A DNA stretch of 64,000 nucleotides, taken from positions 1,594,001 through 1,658,000 of the forward strand of contig NW_018344106.1 of the NCBI RefSeq assembly GCF_002099425.1. The letters run 5' to 3'. Every line of letters starts with the position of its first letter. Within the stretch, counting starts at the first letter, position 1. Below, piece after piece: positions 1 through 10,840 of this stretch. The notes under the pieces are model-generated. The model worked only from the letters and a program-made list of their open reading frames with translations, was not told the origin of the DNA and ran no database searches. A program made the position numbers and the translations under genes. Origin of the DNA: Phascolarctos cinereus (Eukaryota; Chordata; Mammalia; Diprotodontia; Phascolarctidae).

Positions 1-265
1 CAAATACTGAGGCTGAAGCTTAAATACTTTGGCCACATCATGAGAAAATGAGACTGTTGTGGAAAGCCTCAGATGTTGGGAAAGATTGAAGACAAAAGGA
101 AAAGGGGATGGCAGAGCAGAGGATGAGATGGGTGGGTAGTGTCATGGAAGCAATGAGCATGAGCTTGGCCAGACTCGGGGAGGTGGTGGAGGATGGAAGG
201 GCCTGCCGTGCTGTGGTCCCTGGGCTCATGAAGAGTCAGATACAAGTGAGCAGCAACTGCAATCA
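1..265 (+). mobile_element. RTE (BovB-like) LINE, 3' end
   Basis: The plus-strand translation reads LKYFGHIMRK near the start, then MLGKIEDKRKRGWQ. This is the C-terminus of an RTE/BovB ORF2, whose ruminant relatives end with the same LG-KIEGKRRRGR pattern. The bases after it keep the RTE tail (CTGCCGTGCTGTGGTCCCTG, then AAGAGTCAGATAC). Stops interrupt the frame, so it is an old copy. It is cut by the left edge of the window. Confidence 0.8.
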
Positions 266-1468
266 TTGTGACCGTTGCTGTGGTTCTGCTCATGTCACTC
301 TGCATCAGTTCATAGGATCCTCTAATGCTTATCCGACCTTCTTATTCTCACCAGGCAGTAGCATTCCATCATGGTACTGTGACTTGTCACCTTGCCCCAG
401 TCACTGGGCACCTACTTTATTCCCATTTCTTTGCTCTCATCACTTTCTTTCTCTCCTAGCCTCTGCCCTCTCCTCCAGCTTCCCCATTCTCTGTTTTTTC
501 TTTCTTTCTTTCTCCCTCTGCCTCTGCTCTTCTTACTTACAGACACTTCAGAGCCAGTCAGGCTGCTCAGGACTGAAGAGATCATTGGCCTTCCCTAACC
601 TGCTCCACGTGAAACAGTCACACAATTAATATGGACACAGGCATCACTGTTTCAAGAAACATGCATTGGCCTGCATGTTGTTGGATATTAAGTCCTGGAG
701 CCTGGAAAGAGTAATAAAATCTCTGGACTGGAAGGGCTTCAGAGGTCTGAACCTGAATGGGACCCGGAGGGAGCAGGAGAGGCCAGAGGCATCCACATGG
801 GCACCCTTCTGGAAGGACCAGGACCTGGTATTTGAGGACAGGTCATCCCAGCCAGTTCTGTCCCATTCCACAGCCTGAGCTCCGTGTTGTACCAGACAAG
901 GCCCATGCATCCACCCATCTCTGGAAGTTCTGCTGGGTGAAGGAGGTTGGCAGCCAGGGCTGTTTGGCTGGGGGTTGAGGGGGAGAAAAGGAAAGCAAGA
1001 AAAGTGTAAAATAGTGGGCTTCGGGGTTGGGGACTAGCACTCTAAGCTCAATTCAGTTACTGGTTGCTTAATTAGCACCAATGCCTCTGGGACCTGGGGC
1101 AGGTCCTTTCCCTTCCCTGCTGTGTTCTCTAAACAATGAAGGATTCCACTCCTTGCCCTCTGAGGCTCCTTCTGACTCTGGATGCAAACAAGCCATCCCT
1201 GGGGCTGGCTTGGAGGCCAGGCTGAGAAGCAGACCAGGGCCCCAGGCACCTTGGAGAGCTCTGCCCTTGGAAGGACCATTGCCTGTGCTGAGCCTATTGG
1301 AAACAACTGCCTGCCAGGGTCCTAGCTGGTTTCTGGGGCAAGGCCAAAGGGGGCTAATCTCTTTTCAGAGTGAAAGGCCTTCACATGCTTGCCCCCATGA
1401 GTCTGTCCTCTCCTCTCTTCTTCCTTTCCTGAGGTGGAGTCCCACTCCCTTCCCCTGAGCCTCCTTTG

Positions 1469-1712
1469 GCAGCTAGGTAGCCCAATGGTTAGAGGGTTGG
1501 ACTTGAATTTAGGAAGACTTGAGTTTGAATTATGCCTTACATTGTCTGTAATCCTAAACCAGTCACTAATCCTCTCTCAGCCTCAATTTCCTCATTTGCA
1601 AATGTAGACCCAAGCACACCAACCCACTGGGGTTTCAGGATCAAAGAGCCTGTAAAGCTCTTTGCTAGCCTTGAAACACTAGAAATGCAAGCCATTGTTA
1701 TTATCACTATTC
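1469..1712 (+). mobile_element. MIR/CORE-type SINE, interrupted by an L1
   Basis: It has a tRNA-like head (GGCAGCTAGGT, then GAGTTTGAATT as a decayed B box) and the core segment CCTCAATTTCCTCATTTGCA. The tail at 1699-1712 is the left copy of the L1 target-site duplication. Confidence 0.65.
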
Positions 1713-2185
1713 TTTTTTTTAATAACTAATTTATTTTTAGTTTTCAACAATCATTTCCATAATATTTTGAATTTTAAATTTTCTCTCCCTCCCCCCGCCA
1801 ATGTGGTGCACAATCTGATATAGGCTATACATATACATTCCTATTAAAGATATTTTCACATTAATCATGTTGTAAGGAAGAATTAGAAACAAAAGAAGGA
1901 ACTACAAGAAAGAGGAAACTAAACAAAACAGAGGGGGAAAAAAAGTAAATAGTCTGCTTCAATCTGCATTCAAACTCCGTAGTTCTTTCTTTGGATGTAG
2001 ATAGCATTTTCCATCACAAGGTCTTTGGAGATCTAAGGATCCTTGGAAGGGCTAAGTCTATTAATGTTAATCATCGCACAGTGTGGCTGTTATTGTATAC
2101 AACGTTCTCCTGGTTCTGCTCACTTCACTCAGCATCAGTCCATACAAGTCTTTCCAGGTTTTTCTGAGGTCTGCCTGCTCATCAT

Positions 2186-2233
2186 TTCTTTTCTTTTCTT
2201 TTCTTTTCTTTTCTTTTCTTTTCTTTTCTTTTC

Positions 2234-2254
<21 letters not shown>
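2186..2254. repeat. (TTTTC)n microsatellite, about 14 units
   Basis: It is a near-perfect TTTTC run continuous with the T12 that is the reverse complement of the SINE A-tail. It therefore probably arose by slippage in that tail. Confidence 0.93.
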
Positions 2255-2266
<12 letters not shown>

Positions 2267-2403
2267 GGCTAGGCAATGAGGTTAAGTCACTTGCCCAGGG
2301 TCACACAGCTAGTTAAGTATTATGTGTCTGAGGCCGGATTTGAACTCAGGTCCTCCTGAATTCAGGGCCGGTGCTCTATCCACTGCACCACCTAGCTGCC
2401 CCA
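2191..2403 (-). mobile_element. Short tRNA-derived marsupial SINE inside the L1
   Basis: The reverse complement reads GGGGCAGCTAGGTGG, then the B box GAGTTCAAATCC and TGACCCTGGGCAAGTGACTT. The flanking repeats CCTGCTCATCATTTCTT at 2174-2190 and 2404-2420 are identical. The 3' tail (left side) has expanded into a pentanucleotide microsatellite. Confidence 0.93.
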
Positions 2404-3612
2404 CCTGCTCATCATTTCTTATAGCACAATAGTATTCCATTACATTCATATACCACAACTTGTTCAGCCATTCCCCATTTGATGGGCATCCCCTCCATTT
2501 CCAATTCTTTGCCACCACAAAAAGAGCTAATATAAATATTTTTGTACCTGTGGGTCTCTTCCCCATTTTTATGATCTCTTTGGGATACAACCCTAGAAGT
2601 GCTATTGCTGGGTCAAAGGATATGCACAGTTTTATAGCCCTTTGGATATAGTTCCAAATTGCTCTCCAAAATGGATCAGTTCATGACTCCACCAACAATG
2701 CATTAGTATTCCAGTTTTCCCACATCTTCTCCAACATTGATCATTTCCCTGTTTTGTCATGTTGGCCAATCTGATAGGTGTGAGGTGGTACTGCAGAATT
2801 GTTTTGATTTGCATTTCTCTAATCAATAGTGATTGAGAGCATTTTTTCATACGATGATAGATGTCTTTAATTTCTTCATCTGAGAACTGCCTGTTCATAT
2901 CCTGTGACTATTGGTCAGCTGGGGATATTATCACTACTCTATTGTGACTTGGTCTCATTCAAGGCTCTCCCCTGGTCTATGTCTTTCCTAAAATCCACTG
3001 CCTGTTCTGACCAGGAAAGCAGGGCTAGCACATTCTGTGTCCTGGACACCGCACTTCTAGCAAGGCGCCCATGGAGGAGCTCTGCTCCATTCAAGTGGAT
3101 TTGACAAGTGTTCACCAAAGACCCATGCTCATTCTGCGGGATCTAGACAGAAAGGGAAAATGCGGTGCACCCAGCAGATACAGGATGGGCCTGAAGTCAA
3201 GATGACCGAGTCTGAATCCTGGCAGAGACACTCAACAGTGCAAGTCATGGAGCCTCTCTGTGCTTTGGTCTCCCAGCAATCAAAATGGGGGCACTGGACC
3301 ACGTTCCTTTGCAGCTCTAAATCTGTGGTCCTAGGATGGCTGCCTCCAATGTCCGTGGCATTGGCAGGATCCACCATGGATGTGAGCGAGCAAATCGGAA
3401 GCACATACAAAGGAATTTGTGGGGGATGGGAAGGAGGAGAGAGCGCTGACCACCTTGGTAACACTCTTGTAGCCAATGGCGCTTGAGCTGAGGGTATACA
3501 AAGGCATTTAGGGAAGAAGAAAGATGAGGCTTCAAGGCTGCCCACCCCTCTGGTCCTGGCCAGTCGATTGCCAGGTTTTGTCCCTTTGACCTCCGATACA
3601 CCTTCCACATTC

Positions 3613-3842
3613 AGGTGCTCAGTCCTGGACCTAGAATCAAAAAGCCCAGAGTTCAAATTCAGCCTCAGACACACCCTAGCTGTGTGTCCTTGGGCAAGTC
3701 ATTTCACCTCCTGTCTGCCTCAGTTTCCTCACTTGTGAAGTGGAGATACTAATGCTGCTATGAGAATCAAATGAGATAATATTTGAAAAGTACTTTGCAA
3801 ACCTTAAAACGCTACAGAAATTGTTAATGTAATTATTCTTAC
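3613..3842 (+). mobile_element. MIR/CORE SINE
   Basis: GAGTTCAAATTCAGCCTCAG, then TGTCCTTGGGCAAGTCATTT and CTCAGTTTCCTCACTTGTGA, ending in the AATGAGATAATATTTG and AGTACTTTGCAAACCTTAAA tail typical of marsupial MIR/THER-like copies. Confidence 0.75.
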
Positions 3843-3879
3843 ATTCACCCTCTCCTCTCAAACCCTATATCCATCCACC

Positions 3880-4815
3880 CCCTGATTCAGACCCTCAGAG
3901 CCTCTCCTCCAGACCTGGGCTGGCCTTCCTGTTTCCTGTCACATGGACTCTCTCTCGTCCATCCTCCTCCCACAGCAGGAGCTGCTTCCTGAAGTCCAGG
4001 CTGGATCCCGCCCTTCCCTGCCCCAGAAAGCCACGGTGGCTGCCTACAGTGCAAAGACAAACCTGGGAATTTAGACCCCTTGACAGCCAGGCTCCAGTCC
4101 CTCCTTCCAGACACTTCATGATCCATTCTAATCAAAGTGTTCAACTTCCCTTTCTCTGCCCCCTCCCTTCTCTCCCAGGCCACCTGCCTAGCACTAGCCA
4201 CTCTCTCTCTCTCCTCCCCATCTTAACCCCTTGGGAAGCCAATTCAACTCCGCACTTCTTCTCTGGAATCCCTGGCCCCCTGATCACTTCACAGATTATG
4301 CCCAGCCAAGCCTCAGCCTTGGATCACAGCTGCCATTCATCTCTGCGCTTACACACCTGCTGGTAAGTGAAGGTGGAGAAAATCACACAACCAACCTGTC
4401 TGGGTCCATTAGGAATGTATGTTACACAGCTCAGCTGGGCCCTCACTGCTGCCGGGCAATCCTGCTCTACCGCCCTCACCAGCTCACTCTCACACTCTCC
4501 ACAGAGGCTCTTCCAAGCCCCCTCCCTCCTCCTCCTCTCTCAGCTGAGACCCTCACCTCATATTTTACAGAAAATAAATGAGGCCATTCTCTGGAAGCTC
4601 CCCATTCTCTCCTCTTCCTCATCTCCCATCACCCAGGTACCTTCTCCCCTCTTTCCTCCTCCTCCCCTGTCTCACAGGATGAAGGGGCCTCACTCCCTAC
4701 CAAGGCCGACCTCTACCTGCACTTTCCATCCCATCTCCTCCAGGAGACCGCCCCCTCTGTCATCCCCACTTTCACTTATCTTCAGACTCGCCCACTCTGC
4801 TGACTCCTTGTCTGC
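3880..4815 (+). mobile_element. L2 LINE, 5' section of a long copy
   Basis: Pyrimidine-rich sequence on the plus strand matches, by recall, the marsupial L2 region just before the reverse-transcriptase domain (for example GGAGACCGCCCCCTCTGTCA near 4743 and the following TTATCTTCAGACTC). Its left boundary is uncertain. It is interrupted at 4816 by an inverted L2 fragment and resumes at 5049. Confidence 0.55.
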
Positions 4816-5048
4816 ATGAGCATTCCAGGTATGAGGACAGCCAGAGAAAGTGCCCAGAGCTGTAGAGAGGAGGATCTTGTTCATGGAACAGGAAGGAGTC
4901 AATGTCACTGGATCAAAGAGAACATGCTGGGGAGTAAGAAGCCTGGGAAGGAAGCAGGGAGCCCAGTTAGGAGGGTCTTGGAAGGCCAAACCGAGCACTT
5001 TGTATTTGCTCCTGGAGGCCCTAGGGAGCCACTGCAGTTTACTGAGCA
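4816..5048 (-). mobile_element. Inverted L2 3' fragment inside the L2
   Basis: The reverse complement of this segment matches 6025-6240 at roughly 85 percent by eye, including an identical run of more than 40 bases (CTCAGTAAACTGCAGTGGCT onward). The surrounding L2 continues across the gap at about the expected place, ACAAACATGCCCC at 5048. Confidence 0.8.
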
Positions 5049-6486
5049 CAAACATGCCCCAGTCTCCCCCATCCTGATAAAACCCTCTCTCAGATCTTTC
5101 CATCCCTGCTAGGTATCGTCTTATCTCTCTCCTGCCTCGTAGTTAAACTGCTGGTCTACACTAGGGGCCTCCACTCCTCTCACTCTCTTCTTAACCCCTT
5201 ACAATCTGGCTTCCCACCTTAACATGCCACCAGAAATGCTTTCCCCGAGGTCACGAAGGATCTTAGTGCCAAACCAACTGGCCCTTCTCGGTCCTCATTG
5301 TCCCCGCCTCTCTGAGGCCTTTCACTCTGTGGATTATCCTCTTCCCTCACACACTCTTCTCTCTGGATTTTCAGGACACCTGCCCCTCCCGGTTCTCCTC
5401 CTGTCTCTGACCTTTTCAGTCTCCTTTGTTGAATCGCCATCCAAATCATGTCCTTCAACTGAAGGTGTCTCACCTGGGAGGAAATGGGTGGATGAAAACA
5501 ACTTGCTCCAGGGGTCATGAAGGCACCTGAATCAGGCCTGTGGAGTGCTCAGAGCTTGGTTGGATGTCAAAGACACCAGGGTCATGCACTGCATCCCCGG
5601 CCTAGCAAAGGGTGTCCTGACTTTTGGCCTGCCACCGAACTCTGGAAGAGAGAGTGAGGCTGATAATTCTGTGTAGCTCAGCCTCACTTGCATCCAAGTC
5701 ACCGTGAGTCAGGCCATCACCCAAGATGCCATTGGGCCTCCTCTAATATGCAGGACAAGCAACAGCAGATAGCGTCATCTATCCAGGCCTCCAGGCTCAC
5801 AGTGGAGGGGCCAGCCTGGATACCTCCCTATTTCTCACCGCCACGTCCAAAAGCCAAGACCTGTCCTCCTCTGACCCTGGTGCGGCCCCTCTTCACTGCA
5901 CACCTGGACCATTGCAGGAGCTGCTGGGGGGGTCCTCCTGCCTCAGGCCACTCCCCACTGCAGTCCATCCTCTATTCAGCTCCGAAGGAATTATCCTAAA
6001 GCTCAGGTCTGACCATGTCACCCCTACTCAGTAAACTGCAGTGGCTCCCTAGGGCCTCCAGGAGCAAATAGGAAATGCTCAGTTTGGCAACCAAAGCCCT
6101 TCCTAACTGGGCTCTTTTTCCAGGCTTCTCACTCCCCAACATGTTCTCTTTGGTCCAGTGACATTGACTCCTTCCTGTGCTATGAGCGAGATCCTTGTCT
6201 TTCCAGCTCTGGGCACTTTCTCTGGCTGTCCCACGCTCCCACTGACCTCCCTGGCTTCCTTCAAGTCTCAACTAAAACCCCATTTTCTGCAGGAAGCCTT
6301 TCCCAACCCCCTTCATTCTAGTGCCTTCCTCTGTCAATGATTTTCTATTTATCCTGTCTAGTCCTTGTTTGTATATATATGCCTTTGCTTGGTAGCACCC
6401 CCATTAGATTGTAAGCTCCTTGAGGGCAGGGCCTGTCTTTTGCCTTTCTTTGAATTCCTGGTGCTTGGCATAGTGCCAAGCACATG
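5049..6486 (+). mobile_element. L2 LINE, reverse-transcriptase and 3' sections
   Basis: 5049-5475 covers the start of the L2 RT domain. A decayed AFHSVDYPLPSHTLLSGFSG stretch is visible where L2 has AFDTVDH. 5476-5790 is foreign. From about 5795 the L2 resumes and runs to its 3' end, CCCCATTAGATTGTAAGCTC, then TTGAGGGCAGGGCCTGTCTT and GCATAGTGCCAAGCACA. Many stops and indels mark it as an inactive fossil LINE. Confidence 0.78.
5476..5790 (+). repeat. Unclassified marsupial dispersed repeat interrupting the L2
   Basis: This segment does not fit the L2. It contains ACTCTGGAAGAGAGAGTGAG, GCCTCACTTGCATCCAAGTC and ATGCAGGACAAGCAACAGCAG. A related stretch lies at 52495-52620. From memory the same pattern is repeated in marsupial genomes with an ACAACAACA-type tail like RTE-mobilised SINEs, but I cannot name the family. 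Confidence 0.45.
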
Positions 6487-6489
6487 ATC

Positions 6490-6830
6490 CCTGACCTTGG
6501 TACTCCCACGGCCTCTCTTCCTTGACCCAGGCTGATGCCCATGCCAGTTTCCTTTCTCACCTTTGCCTCTTGGAAGCCTCCCTTTCTTCAAGGTTCAGCT
6601 CGGGTTCAGCCTGTTACAGGAATCCTTCCAAGAACCTTCTGGTACTCAGTCTTCCCTCCCTCCACCCCTCTTCAAGTTACTGATACTTACTTATCTGCTT
6701 ACATCCTGCCGTGTTCCCCAAAAGAATTCAGCTCCTCCCGCTGAGACGCTGGTCTTCTTGTGTCTAGGTCCTGAATCCAGGCACAGACCCTGGCATGCAG
6801 TAGGTGCTTAATTAATGCATGAAGAGCTTC
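6490..6830 (+). mobile_element. L2/CR1-type LINE 3' fragment
   Basis: CTTCAAGGTTCAGCTCGGGT, then the terminal GCATGCAGTAGGTGCTTAAT typical of L2 3' ends. It is followed at 6845-6900 by the start of an antisense L2 end (ATATTAAGCACCTACTTTGG). Confidence 0.55.
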
Positions 6831-7033
6831 ACTGTATTCAATTCGTTTCAGCAAATGTATATTAAGCACCTACTTTGGGTCAAGTTCTGTTGAGCAGTCT
6901 GCGTCTTTGCTGAGGAGAGGGAGCAGGGATGGCATGGATGAAGGAAGACCTCTACCTGCCGGGGAGGCTGGCGAGCAGTGGGGTTTGTGGCTATGCTCAC
7001 AGACCCCAAAAGGGCACTAAAAACTGCACAGGA

Positions 7034-7179
7034 AGGGACAGCTAGGTGGTGCAGTGGATAGAGCACTGGCCCTGGAGTCAGGAGGACCTGAGTTCAAATC
7101 CGACCTCAGACACACGATAACTCACTAGTTGTGTGACCCTGGGCAAGTCACTTAACCCCACTTGCCTTGCAAAAAAAAA
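7034..7179 (+). mobile_element. Short tRNA-derived marsupial SINE, complete
   Basis: It has the head GGGACAGCTAGGTGGTGCAG, the B box GAGTTCAAATCC, the core TGACCCTGGGCAAGTCACTT and an A-tail. The target-site duplication is AAACTGCACAGGA (7021-7033) and AAACTGTACAGGA (7180-7192), with one mismatch. Confidence 0.94.
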
Positions 7180-7412
7180 AAACTGTACAGGAGAGAAATT
7201 CACAGTTTCACACACAAGCTTCTTTCTTGGGTTTTCTTTGCATGTTGAAATGTCCATTTTGGTTTATTGTTAAGTTTACAATAAAAAAGAAAACTGAACA
7301 CCAGCCCAAGCCTTGGTGGCTGCCTTTGGACCTAAGGAGCAACCTCAGCTCAACCAGGTGGTTGGGATGCCCAGCCAGAGTGAATGTGCTTCCACCTTAA
7401 AGCAAACAAAAG

Positions 7413-9457
7413 TCAATCACAAAATGCCTTGGAATAATAAACGAATTTAGTGACATTGCAGGATATAAAATAAACCCACATAAATCACCAGCATTTCTAT
7501 ATGTTACTTACAAAGTCCAAGAGCGAGAGATAGAAAGAGAAATCCCATTTAAAATTACTATAAACATTCTAAAATATCTGGGAGTCTGCCTGCCAAAATC
7601 AACCCAGGAACTGCACGAACTCAATTACAAAACACTTTCCACACAAATAAAGTCAGATCTAAATAATGGGAAAAACATCAGCTGCTCATGGGGAGGCCGA
7701 GCTAATATAATAAAAATGACAATTCCACCTAAATTAATTTACTTATTCAGTGCCATATCAATCAACCTACCAAATATATTTTATAGAGTTAGAAAAAACA
7801 ATAACAAGATTCATCTGGAAGAACAGAAGGTCCAGAATATCAAGGGAACTAATGAAAAGAAATGCAGGCGAAGGTGGCCTAGCTATACCAGATCTCAAAT
7901 TGTATTATAAAGCAGCAATCATCAAAACTACTTGGTCCTGGCTAAGAAATAGGGAGGTGGATCAGTGGAGTAGGTTAGGTGCACAAGACACAGTAGTCAA
8001 TGACTACAGTAATCTACTGTTTGATAAATTCAAACACTGCACTCACTATTTAACAAAAACTGCTGGGAAAACTGGAAAATAGTATGGCAGAAACCGGGCA
8101 TAGACCAACATCTCACACCATATACCAAGACAAAGTCAAAATGGGTATATGATTTAGATATAAAGACTGATACTATTAGCAAATTAGGAGAGCGAGGACT
8201 AGTTTACCTATCAGATCTATTAAGAAGGGAAGAATTTATGACCAAACAAGAGATAGAGAACATTATGAAATGCAAAATGAATGACTTTTATTACATTAAA
8301 TTAAAAAGTTTTTGCACAAACAAAGCCAATACAACCAAGATTAGAAGGTAAGCAGAAAGCTGGGAAACAATTTTTATAGCCAGTATCTCTGATAAAGGCC
8401 TCATTTCTAAAATATATAGAGAACTGAGTCAAATTTATAAGAATACAAGTCATTCCCCAATTGATAAATGGTGAAAGGACATGACCAGGTAGTTTTCAGA
8501 TGAAGAAATTAAAGCTATCTATAGTTATATGAAAAAATGCTCTAAATCACTATTGATTAGAAAAATGGAAATTAAAACAACTCTGAGGTACCACATCACA
8601 CCTATCAGGTTGGCCAACATGACAAAGCAGGAAAATGATAAATGTTAGAGAAGATGTGGGAAAATTGGAACATGAATACATTGTTAGTGTGTTATGAACT
8701 GAGCCAACCATTTTGGAGAGCAGTTTGGACCTATGCCCAAAGGGCTATAAAACTGTGCATACCCTTTGACCCAGCAATAGCACTTCTAGGGCTGTATCCC
8801 AAAGAGATCATTAAAACAGGAAAAAACCCCACATGTATAAAAAATATTTATGGCAGCTTTTCCTGTGGTGGCAAAGAATTGGAAATTGAGGGGATGCCCA
8901 TCAATTGGGGAATGGCTGAATGAGTTGTGGTATATGAATGTAATGAAATACTATTGTTCCATAAGAAATGATGAGCAGGCAGACTTCAGAAAAACCTGGA
9001 AAGACTCGTATGGACTGATGCCGAGTGAAGTGAGCAAAACCAGGAGAACGTTGTACACAGTAATAGCCACACTGTACAATGACTAATGTTGATAGACTTA
9101 GCTCTTCTCAGAATGCAATGATCTAAGACAACTCGAAAGCATTCATTATGGAAAAAGCTGTCTACATTCAAAGAAAGAACCATGGAGTCTGAATGCAGGT
9201 GGAAGGAAGCAGACTATTTGCTCTCCTTTTCTTTCATTGGTTTGTTTCTTCTTTCTCGTGGTTCCTCCCATTAGTTCTAATTCTTCTTTGTATCATGACT
9301 AATGGGAAAATATGTTTAATACGTAAGTAGAGCCAATATTAGATTGCACACTATCTTGGGGAGATGGGAGGAGAGGAAGGGAGAGAAAATTTAAAAATCA
9401 AAATCTTATGGAAGTGAATGTTGCAAACTAAAACTTAATTAATTAATTAATTTTTTG
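7413..9457 (+). mobile_element. L1 LINE, 5'-truncated (ORF2 C-terminal half and 3' UTR)
   Basis: The translation gives L1 ORF2 pieces in order: ELEKTITRFIWKNR, then GGLAIPDLKLYYKAAIIKTT, and VAKNWKLRGCPSIGEWLNEL. The frame is broken by several stops. The 3' UTR ends in a (TTAA)n-like tail at 9432-9453. The flanks AAAGCAAACAAAAG (7399-7412) and AAAGCAGACAAAGT (9458-9471) look like a decayed target-site duplication. It belongs to the marsupial L1 lineage and cannot retrotranspose. Confidence 0.92.
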
Positions 9458-9674
9458 AAAAGCAGACAAAGTTGGGGAGCTGGACATTGCTCTGATCCTG
9501 GCGGGTTGTAGGGACCAAATTGATGTCCTGATGAGATCCCTCACTAAGCCCTACTACAAACAAACACTTATTGACCTCCTGGGGCTAGGGAGACGAGATT
9601 CAGCAGCCAGGACTGTGCTTTCTGCAGCTTGGGGTCTTTCTCCAGTGACTCACTCAATTTGATTCCACAAGAGT

Positions 9675-10170
9675 TTAGTACATGTCTGCTCTATCCAAGG
9701 TACCATGTGTGCTAGACACTGGTGGAACAGACCAAAGCGGTAACACCCTGCCCACACAGGGCTCCATTCCACATCAGAGAACAACTTGTAAACAGAGCAG
9801 CAAAGACAAGATAACTTGAGGAGGGAAGGTAGAACAATGACTAGGGATGGAGGTGATTGGAGAAGGTTCTAGGTAACTAGCTAAGCCTTGGAGGAAGGTA
9901 GGTGTTCTAAGAGATCTGGCCCACAGCAGGAAGTGCATGCTAGGCATGAAGGACAGCCCATGCAGAGGCACAGAGGCAGAGAGAGACTCCAGAATCCTCC
10001 AGGATGCCAATCGGGCTGAGCACAGGGGACATGAATAGGTATCCTAGGAAATAAGTCTGGGAAGGGGTGGAAGCCTTTGGAATACCAAGCTGAGAAGCGT
10101 CCATTCGGGCAGGATCTCCTTCTAGGCTCACGGTGACACCTTTGACTGAATACTGTTTGTGGTAGCAAGC
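9675..10170 (-). mobile_element. L2 LINE 3' region, antisense
   Basis: ACCATGTGTGCTAGACACTG at the left end, then CTAAGCCTTGGAGGAAGGTA and ATGCTAGGCATGAAGGACAG, follow the antisense L2 3' order. Confidence 0.6.
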
Positions 10171-10734
10171 CACAAGCCGGTGAGCGTGCATCACAGAACA
10201 TCAGAAATTCAGGGACCATTCAGAATACAGACGTTACTCAGAAAACACTGGCAGAGAGCCCTAGTCTCCAGGTCAGCAGGACATAAGAAATGGACAAGTC
10301 ACCCTATCTGAGTATCAGCTCCGAAGTCCCCACCCCTGCTCAGACTATGAAGCCCTGGGTGCGGGTGTGGGAGAGATGGGTGTAGATTCTAGGAGGAAAT
10401 CTGCTGAAAACAATGTCAGAATGCTGAGGAAGGATCATAGCAGAACAGGTCCCCTGGTATCAGGTCAAATCGACGGTCAGGCCTCAGCATTGTTTCATCT
10501 TCAGGGGTTCTATGACGAGCTGCCTCCATATTTGCCTTAGTTCTCATAAATGCTTATGAACGACAGGTGGAAATTGAAGCCAGGGGTGACGTATCAACCA
10601 TTAGTAAAGATGAGACTTTCTCACAAGGGCTGTTGCCGAATGTAGCAAGGCCCCTACACACTCTTCAGCACCACAATAATAAACCAGTTTGTGTTGCAAG
10701 CAGCTGTGCTGTAACTGTGCAGGACAGTACTTCA

Positions 10735-10840
10735 AAGAAAAAGTGCCTACTACGTGCCAGGCGCTGTGCTAGGTGCTGGGGCTACAAAGACAAAAGTGAA
10801 ATGGTCCCTGCCTTCAAGGAGCTTATGTAAATTCTACTCC
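10735..10840 (-). mobile_element. L2 LINE 3' end, antisense
   Basis: CTACTACGTGCCAGGCGCTG, then GTGCTAGGTGCTGGGGCTAC and CCCTGCCTTCAAGGAGCTTA, the characteristic antisense end of marsupial L2. Confidence 0.8.

Larger units (their letters stand above)
1713..2925 (-). mobile_element. L1 LINE 3' end, minus strand, flanked by a target-site duplication
   Basis: The reverse complement contains the marsupial L1 ORF2 C-terminus (pieces such as MKKCSQSLLIREMQIKTILQ and VAKNWKWRGCPSNGEWLNKL) followed by the L1 3' UTR. The flanks TATTATCACTATTCT (1699-1713) and TATTATCACTACTCT (2926-2940) differ at one base and mark the insertion. It is 5'-truncated and interrupted by a SINE at 2191-2403. Confidence 0.88.

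Noticed and set aside
2043-2316. Short frames rich in Phe-Leu-Ser or Lys-Arg
   Set aside because: They are translations of the TTTTC microsatellite.
7034-7179. tRNA-like sequence with A and B boxes
   Set aside because: It belongs to a SINE with an A-tail and target-site duplication, and has no intact cloverleaf. The same applies to the other SINE copies in the window.
7750-9086. Open frames with convincing protein similarity
   Set aside because: They are fragments of L1 ORF2, not host genes.
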